Shown here piece after piece: positions 61,233 to 64,000 of a DNA stretch of 64,000 bases. Positions within the stretch are counted from its first letter, which is position 1, and each line of letters opens with the position of its first letter. Source of the DNA: Pleodorina starrii (Eukaryota; Chlorophyta; Chlorophyceae; Chlamydomonadales; Volvocaceae); NCBI GenBank assembly GCA_030267565.1, contig BRXU01000021.1, positions 1,644,501 to 1,708,500 on the forward strand, written 5' to 3'. Made by a program: the position numbers and the translations under genes. The notes beneath the pieces were generated by a model that had not been told where the DNA came from, ran no database searches, and saw only the letters and a list, made by a program, of their open reading frames with translations.

Positions 61233-63426
61233 TCACGCCCGCACGCTCGGCCGGCCGCCGCCGCCACCGCTGCCGCCTGCGCTGCCCAGCCGTCGCAGCA
61301 TGGCCGCAGCGCCCGCCCGCATCTCCCGGAACGCCTCTGGCCGGTGGTTGCCGGCGGCGGCGGCGGCGGCGGGCCCTCCGCCCCATCCCGGCGCCGTACG
61401 CCACCAGGGGTCCCAAGAGCTGCCGCCGCCTCCGCCGCCGCCGGCACCGCCGCCAGCACCGGCGCCGGCTCCCAGCCCCGGCCTAGCGGCGGCGGCGTCA
61501 GCGTACCGCGGCTCACCCAGCTGCGGCTGACTGTACGACGGTGGCAGCGGCGTCAGCGGCGGCGGCGGGCGGGGCAGGTCCTGTGGCCGCCACTGCGCGG
61601 TCCAACTCCAGGGAGTGGGACGGCCGCCGGGGTGGCCGCCGCCGCCGCCGCCGCCGCCGGCAGCGGCGGCGGCGAAGGGCGCTACCGCGCCCCCAGGCTG
61701 CGGGACTGAGGCAGCGGCGGCAGCAGTGGCGCCGGCGCTGCTGCCGTACGCAGCCATGAAGGCCTCGTAGTCAACACCCGTGGTAAAGTCAGGGTCGGCG
61801 TCCTGATAGATCTGCGGCAGGGCGTGGTGGGCAGAGCGAGGTGGGGGTGGGGGCCGGGGCGGGGGAAGAGCGGTTAGGGGTTGCGGTGTGGGGATGGCAG
61901 CGAGCAGAAGGGGGAAGGATGGAGGTGGAAGCCCGGTGCGCAAGGAGAAGCCAAACCGCCCCGGGGGGACAATGGGAGAGGGGGCTGGAAAAAAAGGAAC
62001 GCAGCAAAGTGACCCCCGGGGGTTACCCAGGGAAAGGGGGAGAGGGCAGAGAGGGGGGAGGAAGGAGTCGCGTGGGTCTGCGCGACCCATGTGGCCCCCT
62101 ACCCCAGGGGGGATTTGGGGGTAAGGGGAGGGGGCAAAACCCCATCGTAGCCTCGCCGTGTCCTTTGACGGGGGAGCGAACTGCAGTACAAACTGCAGTA
62201 CTGTATTGCACTCGCCGTTTCGACCCCTCCCGGAGCCGCCAACATGGCGCCGATATGTTCTCCGGTGCTAAGAACACCACTAAAGAGACGCCCCGCCGCA
62301 CTTACACCACCCATCATCATCATCATCATCATCATCACCACTAGCACCACCAGCAAACCTCCCCCCGGCATGTCAGCTCCATAAACGCAACCGCAACCCG
62401 GAGTTCCGAACTCACACGGATTCACCGACCGGACCAACCTGGAGTGTTACGGAGTCACCGTACGGAATTCCGGCCGACCGGCACAACAGACAAGGCCACA
62501 CTCGTGCGGCCTGCGGCCCTCCCCCCTTCCGGCACGCGCGCCCTCCTTTGCCCCTGCCCCCAGGCCCCTGGTTCCCTGGTTCCCTTGTTCTCTGCCCCCG
62601 CGACCCCCCCCCCCCTGGACCCAGTCCCCGGCCCCCGGGCACAACCCGGCCTGCCCTGGCCCCGCCCCGCCCCGCCAGCCCATCCGCGCCCCGGAGAGGT
62701 GCCGGTACCCCCATGCGGCCTGTGCTGAGGGGTTTCCCTCGCCGTCCCACCCTCACACAAGCAGCCGTTGCGGCGCCCAGCCCCACAGCCGCACCCACCC
62801 GCCCCAGGACGCAGAGACCTCGCTCCGTTTCAACCCTACAAAATCCCTACAGAAACCCTACAAAAACTCTACAAAAACCCTACAAAACCTCTACAGAAAC
62901 CCCACAAAAACCCCACAAAAATTCTACCGAAACCCTACAGAAACCCCACAAAAAAAACCTACAGAAACCCTACAAAAAAAACCCTACAGAACCCCTACGG
63001 TAATCCCCCCACCTGCAGCAGCTCCTGGTCCGTGAGCTGCAGCCGGTTCTGCTCCCCCACCCGCTTCAGAGCCTCCCGGAACTCCGACCACTCCACCACG
63101 CCGTCGCTGTCGTGATCCACGCAGCGAAACGCGGAACGAAGCTCCCCCAGCCGGCTAGCGGCAGCGGCGGCGGCACCGGCACCGGCGGCGGCTGGCGGGG
63201 CCGCTGCAGCCGCCGCAGCAGGCGGCGGAAAGCCGCCGCCGCCGCCGGCGGCGGCGGCGGCCGCGGCAGCGACCGCGCCAGCCGCCGCCCCGCCTGACGA
63301 GTTGCTGTTCCCGTACGCGTAGCTGTACGGCGGCGGCGACCTATGTGGCGCCAAACCCGCCCCGGCGGCGGCGGTGGCGGTGGTTGCGGCGGCGGCGGCT
63401 GGTTTTAAGGGGGCCCTATGCGTCAT
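61233..63426 (-). CDS. EF-hand calcium-binding protein, Ala/Gly-rich
   Basis: Two minus-strand exons, 63013-63426 and 61233-61811, joined by a 1.2-kb GT-AG intron with phase kept (ELLQ then IYQDAD), giving 330 aa. Residues 1-95 are Ala/Gly/Pro-rich. A canonical EF-hand loop follows at 104-115 (DHDSDGVVEWSE, with Asp1, Asp3, Asp5, Gly6, Glu12). The second exon opens with a degenerate partner loop (DADPDFTTGVDYE) that lacks Gly6 and is one residue too long. It then ends in a Gly/Ala/Pro-rich tail with an RPEAFREMRAGAAAMLRRL helix. The pairing resembles one calmodulin-type lobe in which probably only the first loop binds calcium tightly. The ATG at 63426 is the first Met in frame. A stop lies 60-70 bases upstream, so a further 5' exon, possibly beyond the window, would need an acceptor near 63480. 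Confidence 0.7.
62313..62342. repeat. (CAT)n microsatellite in the EF-hand gene intron
   Basis: Short run of CATCATCAT ending CACCAC, inside the 1.2-kb intron. Confidence 0.8.
62833..62999. repeat. CCCTACAGAAA / CCCTACAAAAA minisatellite in the EF-hand gene intron
   Basis: About 14 units of 11-13 bp, CCCTACAGAAA alternating with CCCTACAAAAA, ending just before the exon 1 donor. On the coding strand this places a TTTTTGTAGGG array immediately after the donor. It resembles telomere repeat loosely but is not TTTTAGGG. Confidence 0.8.
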
Positions 63427-64000
63427 ATGTTGCCCTCCCTTCCAGGCCGGGGTCAACGGTGCATGGTGCCCTATCGCACTAGCTCCCTACGTGCCCCTCG
63501 ATGCGCAGCGGCCCCGCGTCTCTAGCCACCGCGCCCACACAACCAACCTCGCGCACGTCGTTGTGCGGTGCACCGTGCTGTGCTGTGCTGCGCCATGCTG
63601 TGCTGTCCCCGCCATGCTGTGCTGTCCCCGCCATGCTGTGCTGTCCCCGCCGTGCACCATGCCGCGCGGCACAGACTTCTCCACCCCAAACCCCCATCCC
63701 CGCCCCCCGCCCTCACCCTCACCCCACCCGACCCGATGCGCCCCCAACTGCATGCCTCGCCGCGCCTCGCCGCGCAGCGGAACATGCCACACCCCACACG
63801 CGAACCGGGTCGATCGGGCGCACAGCGCGAGCTGGACTGCCAATCGATTTCGCTTCGCCTCCTGCCCCCCTCCCTACACAAGCGACCAACACCGCTTCCT
63901 CCCTCCCCCCCCGCCCCTCCCAGTAAGTGCTACCGGGCGGTTCTCGGTCGCCCACGTCCCTCCGCTGCGGTATCCTCTTTATCACACACACAACCCCAAC
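63427..64000. other. Right edge, 5' side of the EF-hand gene
   Basis: Pyrimidine-rich + strand sequence with tandem GCTGTGCTGTCCCCGCCAT units at about 63590-63650. No supported gene. It is either the promoter and 5' UTR of the EF-hand gene or one of its introns if the gene extends past the window. Confidence 0.4.

Noticed and set aside
62833..62999. CCCTACAAAAA array as an interstitial telomere
   Set aside because: The unit differs from CCCTAAAA in both length and sequence, and it lies inside an intron.

Overview
This window is nuclear DNA from a volvocine green alga (Chlamydomonas/Gonium/Volvox group). The evidence is GC-rich coding sequence broken by many short GT-AG introns, TGTAA polyadenylation signals, hydroxyproline-rich-type Pro/Ser hinges, abundant micro- and minisatellites in introns, and families typical of this group (a hatching-enzyme-like subtilase and an aurora-like kinase). 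The genus cannot be fixed from the sequence alone. All gene models were spliced by eye from frame continuity, splice sites and comparison of paralogues.

Region 1 (about 2.4-36.6 kb, + strand) is a tandem array of three paralogous subtilisin-like (S8) serine protease genes, called here A (2555-9051, 12 exons, 1342 aa), B (13294-19866, 12 exons, 1316 aa) and C (22482-36621, 17 exons, 1554 aa). Each encodes a cytosolic N-terminal tail, one transmembrane segment, a prodomain, a dibasic RR processing site, a catalytic domain with intact Asp/His/Asn/Ser, and a large C-terminal region with a PA14-like stretch. The likely role is lysis of a mother cell wall or sporangial matrix, as for Chlamydomonas sporangin and Volvox VheA. 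A degraded 3' end of a fourth copy lies between A and B. All three genes share a GC-AG intron at the same codon. Copy C has five extra introns, a Gly-Ser repeat inside the catalytic domain, a 246-bp hAT-type MITE and several large satellites.

Region 2 (36.6-42.5 kb) has no gene I can support. It holds low-complexity DNA, a (CA)n tract and possible tRNA-like Pol III box motifs.

Region 3 (42.5-54.0 kb, - strand) holds a 1048-aa proline-rich low-complexity protein (42538-45684) and a six-exon aurora-like protein kinase (50409-53971, 808 aa) with a Gln/Ala-rich tail. A weak hypothetical ORF and a 49-bp repeat lie between them.

Region 4 (54.0-64.0 kb) holds a near-perfect 518-bp tandem duplication, a single-exon 470-aa protein (57444-58856, +) with a decapeptide motif repeated three times, and a two-exon EF-hand protein (61233-63426, -) that may continue past the right edge.

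If the proteases are made as drawn, they are type II membrane-tethered zymogens released by cleavage at the RR site. B and C share about 1.1 kb of distal upstream DNA, while B's proximal promoter resembles A's. That points to stepwise duplication and possible regulatory divergence.
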